Assembly (NCBI GenBank): GCA_002432425.1
Contig: DJEL01000004.1
Location: forward strand, 1-13,086
Direction of reading: 5' to 3'
Length of the DNA stretch: 13,086 nucleotides
DNA from: Lachnospiraceae bacterium UBA5899
GTDB taxonomy: Bacteria > Bacillota > Clostridia > Lachnospirales > Lachnospiraceae
Shown here: piece after piece, positions 13,007 through 13,086 of the stretch
How positions within the stretch are numbered: position 1 is the stretch's first letter
How the letters are laid out: each line of letters opens with the position of its first letter
Notes under the pieces: generated by a model
The model's database searches: none
The model's input: the letters and a program-made list of their open reading frames with translations, nothing else
Told to the model about the DNA's origin: nothing
Program-made: the position numbers and the translations under genes

Positions 13007-13086
13007 AGCGCCTCCATTTTCATATCATCATCCACAAGAAGATGAATGTGTTCCAGATCGGCGCGGGCAAACCGGTTGTCGGAAAT
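12907..13086 (-). CDS. Partial unidentified reading frame entering from the right edge
   Basis: On the minus strand a 59-codon open frame enters from the window edge. It reads ISDNRFARADLEHIHLLVDDD then MKMEALP, and then crosses antisense through the hipA remnant to a stop at 12907. The first ~27 residues look protein-like (acidic, amphipathic) and start exactly where hipA similarity ends at 13007, so they may be the end of a neighbouring gene that replaced the hipA 3' part. The last ~30 residues are antisense hipA sequence and would be a fused artificial tail. I do not recognise the family. Confidence 0.3.
   Translation of the reverse strand: MSDNRFARADLEHIHLLVDDDMKMEALPTIKENTRRINISALSSPLVEEYLSIILAHHS

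Overview
The window looks like a chromosomal segment of an anaerobic, low-to-mid GC Firmicute, most likely in or near the Lachnospiraceae. This rests on gene style, strong purine-rich ribosome binding sites, TTGACA/TATAAT promoters, a T-box leader, a dedicated ECF transporter with fused ATPases, and an RsmH paralogue with an N-terminal extension. No taxonomic marker was tested. Almost everything is on the + strand; the clear exception is one AT-rich gene at 427-1185.

Layout. 5-406 is a Nudix hydrolase. 427-1371 is an AT-rich minus-strand cassette: a promoter, a folded leader of about 130 nt ending in an intrinsic terminator, then a ribosome binding site and a protein resembling PBECR4 nuclease-fold proteins. 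Its upstream end abuts a GNAT acetyltransferase (1435-2159) that has lost its N-terminus and carries a frameshift. A membrane GGDEF protein (2162-3232) and an RsmH-like methyltransferase (3306-4364) follow. A good promoter at 4361 then starts an ECF transporter operon (S component, EcfT, fused double ATPase; 4670-7453). Its leader of about 270 nt holds three and a half copies of a ~55-nt repeat, each with two hairpins. The operon ends at a clear terminator (7511-7552). Next come an NSS-type sodium symporter (7677-9014) and a small cupin (9104-9433), each with its own promoter, then a small alarmone synthetase pseudogene (9472-9976). A T-box leader (about 10050-10432) controls a CstA-type transporter (10462-12198). 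The right end holds a terminator-like hairpin element, three HipB-like operators spaced exactly 41 bp apart, and a hipB-hipA deletion fusion with a nonsense codon in the hipA part (12599-13006).

Themes. Three genes are visibly decaying: the acetyltransferase, the (p)ppGpp synthetase and the hipBA module. Two of these belong to growth-arrest or stringent-response physiology. RNA-level control is prominent: the T-box, the repeat leader of the ECF operon, and the attenuator-like leader of the minus-strand gene. The two best candidates for undescribed biology are that minus-strand RNA/nuclease-fold cassette and the tandem hairpin leader of the ECF operon.
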